Below are positions 16,834-25,659 of a stretch of 64,000 nt of DNA, in pieces. Position 1 is the stretch's first letter. The number at the start of each line of letters is the position of its first letter. Where the stretch lies: the NCBI GenBank assembly GCA_944322545.1, contig CALUPF010000028.1, positions 62,001-126,000 of the forward strand. The letters are read 5' to 3'. The notes under the pieces are model-generated. The model ran no database searches and was not told where the DNA came from. It worked only from the letters and a program-made list of their open reading frames with translations. The position numbers and the translations under genes were made by a program. Source of the stretch: Candidatus Gastranaerophilales bacterium (GTDB lineage: Bacteria; Cyanobacteriota; Vampirovibrionia; Gastranaerophilales; Gastranaerophilaceae).

Positions 16834-18219
16834 ATGGCAAAATTGAAATCAAAATGGGTCTGTCAAAATTGCGGCTATGAAACAGCCAAGTATTTAGGGA
16901 AATGTCCTGATTGTGGTCAGTGGAATACATTGGTTGAAGAGGTCTTTGATTCTTCATCTGAGTCATTGGCTGTTAAAAAAGCTGTGATGAATGATATTAA
17001 ACCTTGCTTGATAAATGAAATAGAAATTGATAACACGATTCGTTTTTCAACAGGGATAGAAGAATTTGACAGAGTTTTAGGTGGTGGTCTTGTTCAAGGC
17101 TCAATTGTTTTGATTGCTGGTGATCCGGGTATTGGTAAATCAACAATTTTGCTTCAAACAGGAAAATCAATTTGTCAAAATGGAAGAAAAGCTTTATATG
17201 TGAGCGCAGAAGAATCTGCTTCACAGGTGAAATTGCGTTCGAAAAGACTTGGCGTTCAGTCTGATTCTTTATATGTGTATTCTCAAACAAATTTTGAAGC
17301 GATAAAACGTCAAATTGATGAAATAAAACCTGAAGTGTTAATTATAGACAGTATTCAGGCTGTTTATTCTGAAACTATTACAAGCTCTCCAGGTAGTGTT
17401 TCTCAAATTAGAGAATGTACAAATATTCTTATGGATATTGCCAAAAATAAGAATATAACAGTAGTTGTCGTAGGACATGTGACAAAAGAAGGCAATATCG
17501 CAGGTCCTAAGGTTCTAGAACATATGGTAGATACTGTTATCTATTTTGAAGGAGACAGATATAAATCATATCGAATGTTAAGATGCATGAAAAATCGTTT
17601 TGGAACAACAAATGAGGTTGGTGTGTTCAACATGTGTGACGATGGTTTGCATGAAATCTCTAATCCTAGTGAGTTGTTTTTGCACGAACGCACTAAAAAT
17701 GTGACACCTGGCAGTGTTGTAATCGCTACAAATGAAGGAACAAGACCTTTGTTGATTGAAATCCAAGCTCTTGTTGGTACAACACCATATCCTTCACCAA
17801 GACGTGTTTCAAATGGGATAGACTATAACAGGCTATTGCAGATTCTTGCTGTGTTAGAAAAAAGAGTAGGATTGAATTTAAGTAAGCAAGATGTTTACGT
17901 AAATGTAATAGGTGGATTAGAAATTGACGAGCCTGCTGCTGATTTAGGTGTTGCTTTGGCTGTGACTACTTGTGCAAGAGATGTTGTTGTTTCACCTGAC
18001 ACTGTAATAGTTGGTGAAATTGGGCTTTCGGGTGAAATTCGTGCTGTTAATAATTTGGATAAAAGAATTAAAGAGGCTGAAAAATTAGGCTTCAAAAAGA
18101 TTATTATTCCAAAGTCATCTAATTTGAAAAAAGAAGATTTTAAAAATATTCAAATTGTTGAAGTTGAAAAATTAATTGATTCAATTTCTGCGTGTGTGTA
18201 TAAAGAAGATTCAAAATAA
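16834..18219 (+). CDS. radA: DNA repair protein RadA
   Basis: RadA is a DnaB-like branch-migration helicase that acts with RecA in recombination repair. At 461 residues it has the full set: C4 zinc finger (C10, C13, C24, C27), Walker A G-D-P-G-I-G-K-S-T near residue 93, the RadA-specific K-N-R-F-G motif near 253, and a C-terminal Lon-like domain with G-G-L-E-I-D-E-P-A-A-D-L near 350-360. The ATG at 16834 gives the canonical N-terminus. There is no Shine-Dalgarno sequence upstream, and the promoter is almost touching the start codon, suggesting leaderless translation. Confidence 0.96.
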   Translation: MAKLKSKWVCQNCGYETAKYLGKCPDCGQWNTLVEEVFDSSSESLAVKKAVMNDIKPCLINEIEIDNTIRFSTGIEEFDRVLGGGLVQGSIVLIAGDPGIGKSTILLQTGKSICQNGRKALYVSAEESASQVKLRSKRLGVQSDSLYVYSQTNFEAIKRQIDEIKPEVLIIDSIQAVYSETITSSPGSVSQIRECTNILMDIAKNKNITVVVVGHVTKEGNIAGPKVLEHMVDTVIYFEGDRYKSYRMLRCMKNRFGTTNEVGVFNMCDDGLHEISNPSELFLHERTKNVTPGSVVIATNEGTRPLLIEIQALVGTTPYPSPRRVSNGIDYNRLLQILAVLEKRVGLNLSKQDVYVNVIGGLEIDEPAADLGVALAVTTCARDVVVSPDTVIVGEIGLSGEIRAVNNLDKRIKEAEKLGFKKIIIPKSSNLKKEDFKNIQIVEVEKLIDSISACVYKEDSK

Positions 18220-18318
18220 ATTTCATACATATACACGATTCCCAATATTACTTTATAAGTAGAATATTAATATACCATCACACATTCATGACTTTTAGGG
18301 GAAATCGTTGGATATTAG

Positions 18319-19143
18319 ATGAGTGAAGATTTAGAGTACAATTCTTATAGCAAAATCAAAAGACTGTCAGATGAAGAGCTGACTGCTTTGTGGCATTCCT
18401 ACCTCGAGGATAAAACTAATAAAGCTTTGAGGGATAAACTCATCGTCCAATATATTTATTTAACTAGATATGTAATCGGTCGTATTAAAATGAATCTTCC
18501 TCAAACGTTTTCTATTGAAGATATTACAAGTTATGGTGTTGAAGGGTTAATAGATGCGATAGAAAAATATACCCCAGATAAAGGTGCTAGATTTGAAACC
18601 TATGCACTGATGCGTATCAGAGGAACGATTATTGATAAAATTCGTTCACAAGACTGGGTTCCAAGAAGCACAAGAAAAAAAATCAAAGAGATTAAACAAT
18701 GTGCTGAACAATTGAAACAAAACCTAGGCAGAGCTGCGACTACAACTGAAATTGCAAATGCAATGAATATGGAAAAAGAAAAGGTTGAAAGTCTTTTGGC
18801 AGATGAAATGCAGGTTGGCTCAATTTATGACAAAAAAGGGTCTTCAGATGAAAGTGTCGAAATTATAGATACAATTCAAGATGAAAACTCTAAAAATCCT
18901 TTGGAACAATTAGTTGATAAGGATGTGAAAAAAGAATTACAAAAAGCATTAAAACGTTTGCCTGAAAGAGAAAGAATGATAATGGTTCTTTATTACCATG
19001 AAAACATGACGTTAAAAGAAATTGGTGAAACTATTAATGTTTCTGAATCTAGAGTATGTCAGTTGCACGCACAGGCAATTATGAAGCTTAAAAATATTTT
19101 AAGTTCTAACAGAACAGATAGACTTAAAAAGAGTATTGTTTAA
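18319..19143 (+). CDS. RNA polymerase sigma factor, FliA/WhiG (sigma-28) type
   Basis: A 274-residue group 3 sigma factor. Region 2 is clear near residues 45-115 (L-I-V-Q-Y-I-Y-L-T-R-Y-V, G-L-I-D-A-I-E-K-Y, F-E-T-Y-A-L-M-R-I-R-G-x-I-I-D), region 3 follows with W-V-P-R-S-T-R near 116, and region 4 helix-turn-helix (M-T-L-K-E-I-G-E-T-I-N-V-S-E-S-R-V) near 230-250. The R-G-T-I-I-D-K-I-R segment is characteristic of the FliA/WhiG/SigB branch. No flagellar gene is present, so its regulon is unknown. It is followed by a strong terminator. Confidence 0.9.
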   Translation: MSEDLEYNSYSKIKRLSDEELTALWHSYLEDKTNKALRDKLIVQYIYLTRYVIGRIKMNLPQTFSIEDITSYGVEGLIDAIEKYTPDKGARFETYALMRIRGTIIDKIRSQDWVPRSTRKKIKEIKQCAEQLKQNLGRAATTTEIANAMNMEKEKVESLLADEMQVGSIYDKKGSSDESVEIIDTIQDENSKNPLEQLVDKDVKKELQKALKRLPERERMIMVLYYHENMTLKEIGETINVSESRVCQLHAQAIMKLKNILSSNRTDRLKKSIV

Positions 19144-19154
19144 AACATAGTTGT

Positions 19155-19192
19155 AAAAAACAAGCAAGCTAAATAAAGCTTGCTTGTTTTTT
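19155..19192. terminator. Strong bidirectional intrinsic terminator
   Basis: A 16-bp perfect stem (19155-19170 with 19177-19192) around a 6-base loop, with A6 at one end and T6 at the other. It separates the plus-strand sigma gene from the convergent minus-strand pilin-like genes and should stop transcription from both sides. Confidence 0.9.
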
Positions 19193-19208
19193 AGATTTAC
19201 ACTTTTTG

Positions 19209-19838
19209 TTAGTAATTCATTGTCCCTTCTTGAAGCACTCTAGCTGCGCAGTCTAAACCAGTGTCACCTTCTACGCAAGTGCCCCAGTTTGTTTTACCTC
19301 TGCCTTCTGGGATTACTCCGTTGCCATCAGGATAAACTCTAAATAAATAAACATCTTGACCTAGCGTGTTTGGTTTTTTTTCTGCTCCATTTACATCAAC
19401 AAAAAACATATAATGACTGTTTGGCTGAATGTCAAAAGCCCAGCTCATTCCATCAGCGGTTAAAAAAGCTGTCGCTGGTGAGCCATAACCTTTGTTTGTT
19501 AAACCTGTGTATTTTGCTCCGTTGAGTTGGTAAAATTCACCGGTTCCCAAGCATCCGGTTGCGTTTATGCAATCTTTAGTTATGTTCATGTGTTCTTTCA
19601 ATATGTTAAAAACTGTGATTGTGTCAGCATCTGTCATTCCCCATCTTTTTATTGGTCCGTTTTCTTGTTCTGCAAGCATAAATGTGTTAGACAAAGTTGA
19701 GTAAGCTTTTTTGACGCCTGCAACCATTTCTCGCTGGTCAGCATTTTTCCTAAGCCCAGGGATTGTCATAGCTGCAATTACTCCAATCACTGTTAAAGTT
19801 ATTAAAACTTCAGCAAGTGTGAACCCTTTTTTGTTCAT
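19209..19838 (-). CDS. Type IV pilin-like / pseudopilin protein
   Basis: A 209-residue protein with a classic type III prepilin signal: short basic leader, then G before F-T-L-A-E-V-L-I-T-L (cleavage after G5, methylated F, conserved E at +5), followed by the hydrophobic alpha-1 helix ending I-P-G-L-R-K-N. It would be processed by a prepilin peptidase and assembled by a type II secretion or type IV pilus system in the envelope. The C-terminal domain is rich in G, N and D and has a few cysteines (about C95-C100 and near the C-terminus) that could form disulphides. It is one of three tandem paralogues on this strand. Confidence 0.87.
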   Translation of the reverse strand: MNKKGFTLAEVLITLTVIGVIAAMTIPGLRKNADQREMVAGVKKAYSTLSNTFMLAEQENGPIKRWGMTDADTITVFNILKEHMNITKDCINATGCLGTGEFYQLNGAKYTGLTNKGYGSPATAFLTADGMSWAFDIQPNSHYMFFVDVNGAEKKPNTLGQDVYLFRVYPDGNGVIPEGRGKTNWGTCVEGDTGLDCAARVLQEGTMNY

Positions 19839-19848
19839 GATTGCTCCT

Positions 19849-20496
19849 TTAATAATTTATTTTTCCTTCATTAAGAACTCTTGCTGCGCAATCTCGTCCC
19901 GCACCGTTTCTTGTGCAATCGCCATTTCCAGATGCGTTGTTTCCTGCAGGAACCAATCCATCATCTCCCAAAACAAAGAAAAAGACATCGTCGCCCAACC
20001 TGTTTGGTGGGTTGTTGCCATTTACATCGACAGCAAATAGTATTGTGTTAGCATTTTTTCTTGTTACATTGAAGCTTTCGCTATGAACATCGAATGTAAC
20101 ATTCATACCATCAGCCAACTTAAAGGATATGGTTGGGCTTCCATAACCATTTGCTGTGAAATTAGTTGCTGTACCGTTATTCAGAGCTTTGGTTGGTGTC
20201 CAGCAGCCTGATGCTCCTAAACATTCCTTTACTATGCTTAAATAGGGTTTGATTCTATTGTAGTTGGCTGTTGCTGCTTCGTCAGTATAAGTCCATTTGT
20301 CGAAAGGTTCATCGATTTTAGCAAGTTCTACTGCTTCACTTAATACTGCATAAGCTTTTTTGCAACCCTGAGCATTAGCGTTTTTGTGTGCAGATATATT
20401 TAGTGCAGGCAAGGTCAATGCTGCAATTACACCTATTACAGTCAGGGAAACAAGAACCTCTGTCATTGTAAATGCTTTAATCTTTTTTTTCATCAT
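19849..20496 (-). CDS. Type IV pilin-like / pseudopilin protein
   Basis: A 215-residue paralogue of its two neighbours. The leader is basic (M-M-K-K-K-I-K) and cleavage would follow A rather than G, before F-T-M-T-E-V-L-V-S-L; the +5 glutamate is kept. The C-terminal domain shares with the paralogues an internal C-L-G-A-S-G-C pair, the F-x-V-D-V-N-G segment and the ending R-D-C-A-A-R-V-L-N-E-G-x-I-N-Y. It is 10 bases upstream of the next pilin gene and part of the same transcription unit. Confidence 0.85.
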   Translation of the reverse strand: MMKKKIKAFTMTEVLVSLTVIGVIAALTLPALNISAHKNANAQGCKKAYAVLSEAVELAKIDEPFDKWTYTDEAATANYNRIKPYLSIVKECLGASGCWTPTKALNNGTATNFTANGYGSPTISFKLADGMNVTFDVHSESFNVTRKNANTILFAVDVNGNNPPNRLGDDVFFFVLGDDGLVPAGNNASGNGDCTRNGAGRDCAARVLNEGKINY

Positions 20497-20534
20497 ATTT
20501 TCATAATGCCCTTTTTGTTAATTTTTACACATGT

Positions 20535-21188
20535 TTAAAAATTAATGGCTCCTTCTTGAAGTACTTTAGCTGTGCAGCTTAGACCTCTTCCTGAACCAGT
20601 TTTGCAGTCTTTTGTGTTGTAAGAGCCAGCAGGAAGAAGGATTCCGTTTTTTGTTATGTTAAAAAGAAATATATCATATCCGAATGTGTTTGGTTTTTGT
20701 GGTCCGTTAACGTCATAGAAAAATGATGCATAGACTGTATCTGCTGGGTCTTGATTGTAGCTTGATATACCACAAGGACCTTTAACATTTCCTGTGCAGG
20801 TATAAAACATAATTCGTGAGCCATCCGCCATTTTCATATAACGTGCATTTGCTGCGGTCCAACTGCCTGCTGTTCCACTTTGTTCATAATATCTGCTTTC
20901 TTCAAAGCAGTTTGTTGTTTTGCAGTCTTGCATAATGTTAAGATGTGATTTTATTTCGTCTAAAAAAGTGTCTGGTTCGTTCCAGTTCCATCTTCTGATT
21001 GGACCAATTTCTTGCTGTGTTAGTTCTACGGCTTGGTATAGACCAGCATAAGCCTTTTTACATCCAGCCGCAAGTTCTCTCATTTGAGCATTTTTTCTCA
21101 GTCCTGGGATAGTCATTGCGGCAATAACGCCAATTATTGTCAATGTTATAAGAACTTCTGCTAAAGTAAATGCTTTTTCTTTTTTCAT
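20535..21188 (-). CDS. Type IV pilin-like / pseudopilin protein
   Basis: The first of the three pilin-like paralogues. The ATG at 21188 is chosen over an upstream codon at 21230 because it gives a normal prepilin leader (M-K-K-E-K-A before F-T-L-A-E) and has AAGGG upstream; the longer form would put 14 hydrophobic residues in front. The protein is 217 residues. After the hydrophobic helix it shares the paralogue fold, with paired cysteines (about C93/C98 and C135/C142) and an ending in C-T-A-K-V-L-Q-E-G-A-I-N-F. Role: minor pilin or pseudopilin in the envelope. Confidence 0.85.
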   Translation of the reverse strand: MKKEKAFTLAEVLITLTIIGVIAAMTIPGLRKNAQMRELAAGCKKAYAGLYQAVELTQQEIGPIRRWNWNEPDTFLDEIKSHLNIMQDCKTTNCFEESRYYEQSGTAGSWTAANARYMKMADGSRIMFYTCTGNVKGPCGISSYNQDPADTVYASFFYDVNGPQKPNTFGYDIFLFNITKNGILLPAGSYNTKDCKTGSGRGLSCTAKVLQEGAINF

Positions 21189-21329
21189 ACTCAAACACCC
21201 TTGAATTAGTAATATATAAAAGTTAATCATATTTTTTGTCGTTTATCAATGATTCAAAAGTTGTATTAATGTTAATAAATGATTTGGTGCTTGAAAAAAT
21301 AGTGATTTTAAGGTAATATATTTCTTGAA

Positions 21330-21347
21330 TTGTGAATTAATTCACGA
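21330..21347. promoter_or_regulatory. Rex-like (or CRP-like) operator before the hydrogenase operon
   Basis: TTGTGAATTAATTCACGA contains a perfect 14-bp palindrome (21332-21345). It matches the general Rex pattern TTGTGAA-N4-TTCACAA at all but one position, and also fits the CRP half-sites TGTGA-N6-TCACA with one mismatch. It lies 37 bases upstream of the hydC start. Confidence 0.6.
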
Positions 21348-21384
21348 TATTGGTCTAGATATTGTTTATTAAAAGGAGAGTTAA

Positions 21385-21888
21385 ATGAGCCAACAGACTC
21401 AAGCCGGAATTGACTACTCCAAGGTGGATGAGATAATTTCTGCCTGCGGAGCTGAAAAGTCACATTTAATTGCAATTTTGCAAAAAGTACAAGAAGAATT
21501 TCGTTATTTGCCATTAGATATAATGACATATATCGGCACAAAAATCGAAGGGCTTTCACCAGCAACTGTCTATGGTGTAGCTACTTTTTATGCACAGTTT
21601 AGTTTACAGCCAAAAGGTAAGTATGAAATAAAAGTTTGTGATGGTACAGCATGTCACGTTAGAGGTTCTATGCCTGTATTAAATGCAATAAAACAAACTT
21701 TGAATCTTGAAAATGGCCAGTATACAACAGAAAATGGACTTTTCTCACTGGAAACAGTTAGTTGTTTAGGTGCTTGTGGTTTGGCTCCTGTTGTTGTCGT
21801 AAATGGTAAGGTTTATCCTCAAATGACTGCGGATGCAATCAAAATCGTTATCGAAACAATAATGAATGAAGAGAGTGAGGGTAAATAA
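21385..21888 (+). CDS. hydC: Electron-bifurcating hydrogenase subunit, NuoE-like (HydC)
   Basis: A 167-residue thioredoxin-fold [2Fe-2S] protein of the NuoE/HydC family. The cluster ligands are visible as C-D-G-T-A-C-H near residues 90-95 and C-L-G-A-C-G near 131-135. The N-terminal helical region has the family A-T-V-Y-G-V-A-T-F-Y motif near 60. It works with the NuoF-like and hydrogenase subunits encoded next. The ATG has AAAAGGAGAG upstream, and the next gene begins immediately after the stop. Confidence 0.93.
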   Translation: MSQQTQAGIDYSKVDEIISACGAEKSHLIAILQKVQEEFRYLPLDIMTYIGTKIEGLSPATVYGVATFYAQFSLQPKGKYEIKVCDGTACHVRGSMPVLNAIKQTLNLENGQYTTENGLFSLETVSCLGACGLAPVVVVNGKVYPQMTADAIKIVIETIMNEESEGK

Positions 21889-23745
21889 ATGACTACAACA
21901 TTGATAGACATAAAAAAAGAACAACAAAAAGTCAAAGAACAAATAAAAGCACAAGGTCTTAGAGTTCTCGTTTGTGCCGGTACTGGTTGTGTTGCTAACG
22001 GTTCTTTGAAAGTTATTGAAAGATTTAAAGAGTTAGGTGCAGATGTTCGTCCTATGACTCATCAAGATAAAGTTACAATTGTTCCTACAGGTTGTCATGG
22101 CTTTTGTGAACAAGGCGTTTTGGTCGTTATTCCTGATTTGGATATTACATATGTCAAAGTAAAATTGGAAGACGTTGAAGAAATCGTAGAAAGTCATATA
22201 AAAAATGGAAAACCTGTTGAAAGACTTTTGTACGTTGATCCAAAAACACAAGAACATGTATTCAAAAACGAAGAAATTAATTTCTATGCAAAACAAACAA
22301 GAACAACTCTTGCTAATTGTGGAGAGATTGATGCTGAATCTTTAGACGAGGCTCTTGCAACTGGTGCTTATGAAGCTTTGCACAAAGTTTTAGAACAAGG
22401 CAATCCTGATGCTGTTATAGATGAAATTGTAAAATCAGGTCTAAGAGGTCGTGGAGGCGGTGGCTTCCCGACAGGTATGAAATGGAAATTCACAGCAGCA
22501 AACCGAGGTGGAAAAAGCTATGTAGTTTGTAACGGGGATGAAGGTGACCCTGGTGCATTCATGGACAGAAGTGTTATGGAAGGCGACCCTCATAAACTTC
22601 TTGAAGGTATGGCTATTGCCGGTTATGCAATTGGTGCTGATGAAGCTTATATTTACGTTAGAGCTGAATATCCTTTGGCTATTCATCGTTTAAGAGTAGC
22701 TATTAAACAGGCTGAAGAAAGAGGCTATCTCGGTAAAAATATTATGGGGTCAGATTTCAATTTTGAAATCCATATCAAAGAAGGTGCTGGCGCATTTGTT
22801 TGTGGTGAAGAAACAGCTCTTATTGCTTCTATTGAAGGTGAAAGAGGTATGCCTAGACCAAAACCGCCTTTCCCTGCAAATAAAGGTTTGTTTGGCAGAC
22901 CAACTTTGATTAATAACGTAGAAACTTTAGCTAACGTTTCTACAATCATTTTAAAAGGTGCTGATTGGTTCAGCTCTATGGGTACAGAAAAATCAAAAGG
23001 TACAAAAACTTTTGCTTTAACAGGTGAGGTTAATAACACAGGTTTGATTGAAGTTCCTATGGGCACAACACTAAGAGAAATTGTATTTGATATAGGCGGT
23101 GGTATCAGAGGCGGCAAAAAATTTAAAGCTGTTCAAATTGGTGGCCCATCAGGTGGTTGTTTGACTGAAGAACACTTGGATTTACCTATGGATTACGACA
23201 ACTTGATTGCGGCAGGTGCGATGGTAGGTTCAGGCGGGCTTGTTGTTATGAATGAAGACACTTGTATTGTTGAAGTTGCAAGATTCTTCATGAATTTCAC
23301 ACAAAATGAGTCTTGCGGAAAATGTGTTCCTTGTCGTGAGGGTACTAAGAACATGTTGAAAATTCTTGAAAGAATTGTTAAGGGCAAAGGTGAAATGAAA
23401 GACCTTGAAACACTAGAAGAATTGGCTACTGCCGTAAAAGATGGTTCTTTATGTGGTTTGGGTAAGACAGCTCCTAACCCAGTTCTTTCAACATTAAAAT
23501 ATTTCAAAGACGAATATATCGCTCACATCAAAGACAAGAGATGTCCTGCTGGTGTTTGTGAAGCTATGAAAGTTATCACAATTGATGAAGAGCTTTGCAA
23601 AGGCTGTACTAAATGTGCAAGAAATTGTCCTGTTGGTGCAATTGAGGGAACTGTTCGCAACCCTCACCACATTGATCAATCAAAATGTATCAAATGTGGT
23701 GCTTGTCTGAACTCTTGTCCATTCAAAGCGATTAAACAAAACTAA
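21889..23745 (+). CDS. hydB: Electron-bifurcating hydrogenase subunit, NuoF-like (HydB)
   Basis: A 618-residue flavin and NAD(H)-binding subunit. Domains in order: an N-terminal thioredoxin-like [2Fe-2S] domain (C-A-G-T-G-C near residue 29, G-C-H-G-F-C near 69); the NuoF core with the glycine-rich NADH loop G-R-G-G-G-G-F-P-T-G near 187 and FMN-binding segments; the [4Fe-4S] motif E-S-C-G-K-C-V-P-C-R-E-G-T near 480; and a C-terminal 2[4Fe-4S] ferredoxin (C-K-G-C-T-K-C and C-I-K-C-G-A-C). This is the HydB/HndC layout of trimeric bifurcating hydrogenases, where FMN splits electrons between NADH and ferredoxin. Confidence 0.95.
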   Translation: MTTTLIDIKKEQQKVKEQIKAQGLRVLVCAGTGCVANGSLKVIERFKELGADVRPMTHQDKVTIVPTGCHGFCEQGVLVVIPDLDITYVKVKLEDVEEIVESHIKNGKPVERLLYVDPKTQEHVFKNEEINFYAKQTRTTLANCGEIDAESLDEALATGAYEALHKVLEQGNPDAVIDEIVKSGLRGRGGGGFPTGMKWKFTAANRGGKSYVVCNGDEGDPGAFMDRSVMEGDPHKLLEGMAIAGYAIGADEAYIYVRAEYPLAIHRLRVAIKQAEERGYLGKNIMGSDFNFEIHIKEGAGAFVCGEETALIASIEGERGMPRPKPPFPANKGLFGRPTLINNVETLANVSTIILKGADWFSSMGTEKSKGTKTFALTGEVNNTGLIEVPMGTTLREIVFDIGGGIRGGKKFKAVQIGGPSGGCLTEEHLDLPMDYDNLIAAGAMVGSGGLVVMNEDTCIVEVARFFMNFTQNESCGKCVPCREGTKNMLKILERIVKGKGEMKDLETLEELATAVKDGSLCGLGKTAPNPVLSTLKYFKDEYIAHIKDKRCPAGVCEAMKVITIDEELCKGCTKCARNCPVGAIEGTVRNPHHIDQSKCIKCGACLNSCPFKAIKQN

Positions 23746-23755
23746 AAAGTTTTTG

Positions 23756-23828
23756 GGAGCTTGTTGCTCCAAAGACTTAATATAGTTCAATCTGTATTAT
23801 TGTAACTGCAAATACTACGTAATACAGA
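23756..23828 (+). other. Two hairpins between hydB and hydA
   Basis: GGAGC/GCTCC (23756-23760 with 23766-23770, 5-base loop) and a 9-bp perfect stem TCTGTATTA/TAATACAGA (23791-23799 with 23820-23828, 20-base loop) fill most of the 112-base gap. Neither is followed by a T run. They may be processing or mRNA-stability elements that set the ratio of HydB to HydA. Confidence 0.5.
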
Positions 23829-23857
23829 CAAGTCAGAAGAAAAAAGGAATAAAAATA

Positions 23858-25642
23858 ATGAGCGATAAAAAAACATTAACAGTAAATGGAAAGGTAGTTG
23901 AGTTCACTGATGAACCAAACCTTCTTGAAGTTATAAGAAAAGCTGGATTCCATGTTCCAACTTTTTGTTACCGTCCTGATTTGACTCAGTATGGTGCTTG
24001 CAGAATGTGTGTTGTAGAAGTTGAGTATCCAAACGGAAGAAAATTAATCAATTCTTCTTGTACAATGCCTCCAGAAGCTGATATCAAAGTTAAAACAAAT
24101 ACTGAAAAAACAAGAAGAATCAGAAAAACTGTTTTAGAACTTCTTCTTGCAAATCACGACAGAGAATGTACAACTTGTGAAAAATCAGGAAAATGCGAAT
24201 TACAACAATATGCTGAAGAGTATGGAATTAAAGACGTTTCTAAATACGTTCAGCTTAAAAAAGAAAGATATCTTCCAATTGATGATTCAAACCCTTCATT
24301 GGTTCGTGATCCTAACAAATGTATTTTGTGTGGTGCTTGTGTAAGAGCTTGTGCAGAATTTCAAGGTCACGCTGTTTTAGGCTTTGCAAACAGAGGCTCA
24401 AAAACAGTTGTTCAACCATTGGCAGGTAAGCCATTATCTAGCGTTGATTGCGTATTCTGTGGTCAATGTCAGGCAGTTTGTCCTACTGGCGCTTTGACAA
24501 TTAAAAATGAAGTGAATCCTGTTTGGGATTTAATTACAAATCCTGAGAAAAAAGTTCTTGCTCAAATTGCTCCGTCTGTTCGTGTTGCATTGGGTGAAGA
24601 ATTTGGTCTAGAACCTGGGGCTAATACTATTGGTCTTATCAATGCAGCTTTAAAAGAAATTGGTTTCGATTTGGTATTTGATACTAATTTCTCAGCTGAC
24701 CTTACAATTATGGAAGAGGCTCATGAGTTTGTTGAAAGAGTTAGCAAAGGTGAAAATTTACCGTTATTCACTTCTTGTTGTCCTGCTTGGGTTAGATATT
24801 TAGAAACTCAGCATCCTGAAATGTTGAATCATTTATCTAGCTGTAAATCTCCACAGGGTATGTTGTCTTCCGTATTGAGAGAGCTTGTTCCTCAATATTT
24901 TGAAGGCTTTACTAAAGAAAATATCAATATTGTTTCTATAATGCCTTGTACAGCTAAAAAAGTAGAGGCTAAGCGCGCTCAATTGAGAAAAGATAATAAA
25001 TTTGATACAGATATTGTATTAACAACTCAAGAGTTGGCTAAGATGATTAAAAGTGCAGGTATTGATTTTTCAACACTAGAACCCGTAGAAGGTGATAGTC
25101 CTTTTGCTCAATATACTGGCGCTGGTACAATCTTTGGCGCATCTGGTGGTGTTGCTGAGGCGGCTGTAAGAACAGCTTATGAGTTTGTTACAGGTGAGCC
25201 TTTATCAGACCTTGATATCAAAGCTATGAGAGGCGTTGATAAAAATCACAGATGCAAAGATGTTGAAATTGACATCAAAGGTACAATAGTTAAAGTAAGA
25301 GTTGTATCTACTTTGAAAGAAGCTGAAAAATCATTGCAGGAAATTAAAAATGGCACTGCTGATTTCCATATGCTAGAAGTTATGGCTTGTCCTGGTGGTT
25401 GTATTAACGGTGGCGGTCAGCCAAGAAGCTGTGATGATTCAAAAATCAAAGAAAAAAGAGCTCAAGGTCTTTATAAAGAAGATGCTGAACTCAAGTTCAG
25501 ACGCTCAAATGATAATCCAGATATTAAAAAATTGTATAAAGAATATCTTGAAAATCCGGGATCACATAAGGCTCATGAGCTTTTACACACAACTTATCAA
25601 GACAAATTTAAAGGATCTTATAAAGATTTAGTGAAAAAATAA
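23858..25642 (+). CDS. hydA: [FeFe] hydrogenase catalytic subunit (HydA)
   Basis: A 594-residue catalytic subunit of a soluble NAD/ferredoxin-linked [FeFe] hydrogenase, group A3 by context. Order: N-terminal [2Fe-2S] (C-R-M-C near residue 48), His-Cys [4Fe-4S] (H-D-R-E-C-T-T-C near 99), two [4Fe-4S] motifs (C-I-L-C-G-A-C and C-V-F-C-G-Q-C), then the H-cluster motifs L1 T-S-C-C-P-A-W near 306, L2 M-P-C-T-A-K-K near 365 and L3 M-A-C-P-G-G-C-I-N-G-G-G-Q-P near 508, and a small-subunit-like tail. All H-cluster cysteines are present. With HydB and HydC it would make H2 from NADH plus reduced ferredoxin, or the reverse. Maturases HydE, F and G are not in this window. Confidence 0.97.
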   Translation: MSDKKTLTVNGKVVEFTDEPNLLEVIRKAGFHVPTFCYRPDLTQYGACRMCVVEVEYPNGRKLINSSCTMPPEADIKVKTNTEKTRRIRKTVLELLLANHDRECTTCEKSGKCELQQYAEEYGIKDVSKYVQLKKERYLPIDDSNPSLVRDPNKCILCGACVRACAEFQGHAVLGFANRGSKTVVQPLAGKPLSSVDCVFCGQCQAVCPTGALTIKNEVNPVWDLITNPEKKVLAQIAPSVRVALGEEFGLEPGANTIGLINAALKEIGFDLVFDTNFSADLTIMEEAHEFVERVSKGENLPLFTSCCPAWVRYLETQHPEMLNHLSSCKSPQGMLSSVLRELVPQYFEGFTKENINIVSIMPCTAKKVEAKRAQLRKDNKFDTDIVLTTQELAKMIKSAGIDFSTLEPVEGDSPFAQYTGAGTIFGASGGVAEAAVRTAYEFVTGEPLSDLDIKAMRGVDKNHRCKDVEIDIKGTIVKVRVVSTLKEAEKSLQEIKNGTADFHMLEVMACPGGCINGGGQPRSCDDSKIKEKRAQGLYKEDAELKFRRSNDNPDIKKLYKEYLENPGSHKAHELLHTTYQDKFKGSYKDLVKK

Positions 25643-25659
25643 ATTGATAATTGTCAAAT

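Noticed and set aside
18319..19143. Flagellar sigma factor FliA
   Set aside because: No flagellar or chemotaxis genes are present; the sequence supports only the wider FliA/WhiG group.
21385..23745. nuoE and nuoF of a respiratory complex I linked to the nuoJ-N genes
   Set aside because: The adjacent [FeFe] hydrogenase subunit and the extra ferredoxin domains identify them as hydrogenase HydC and HydB.
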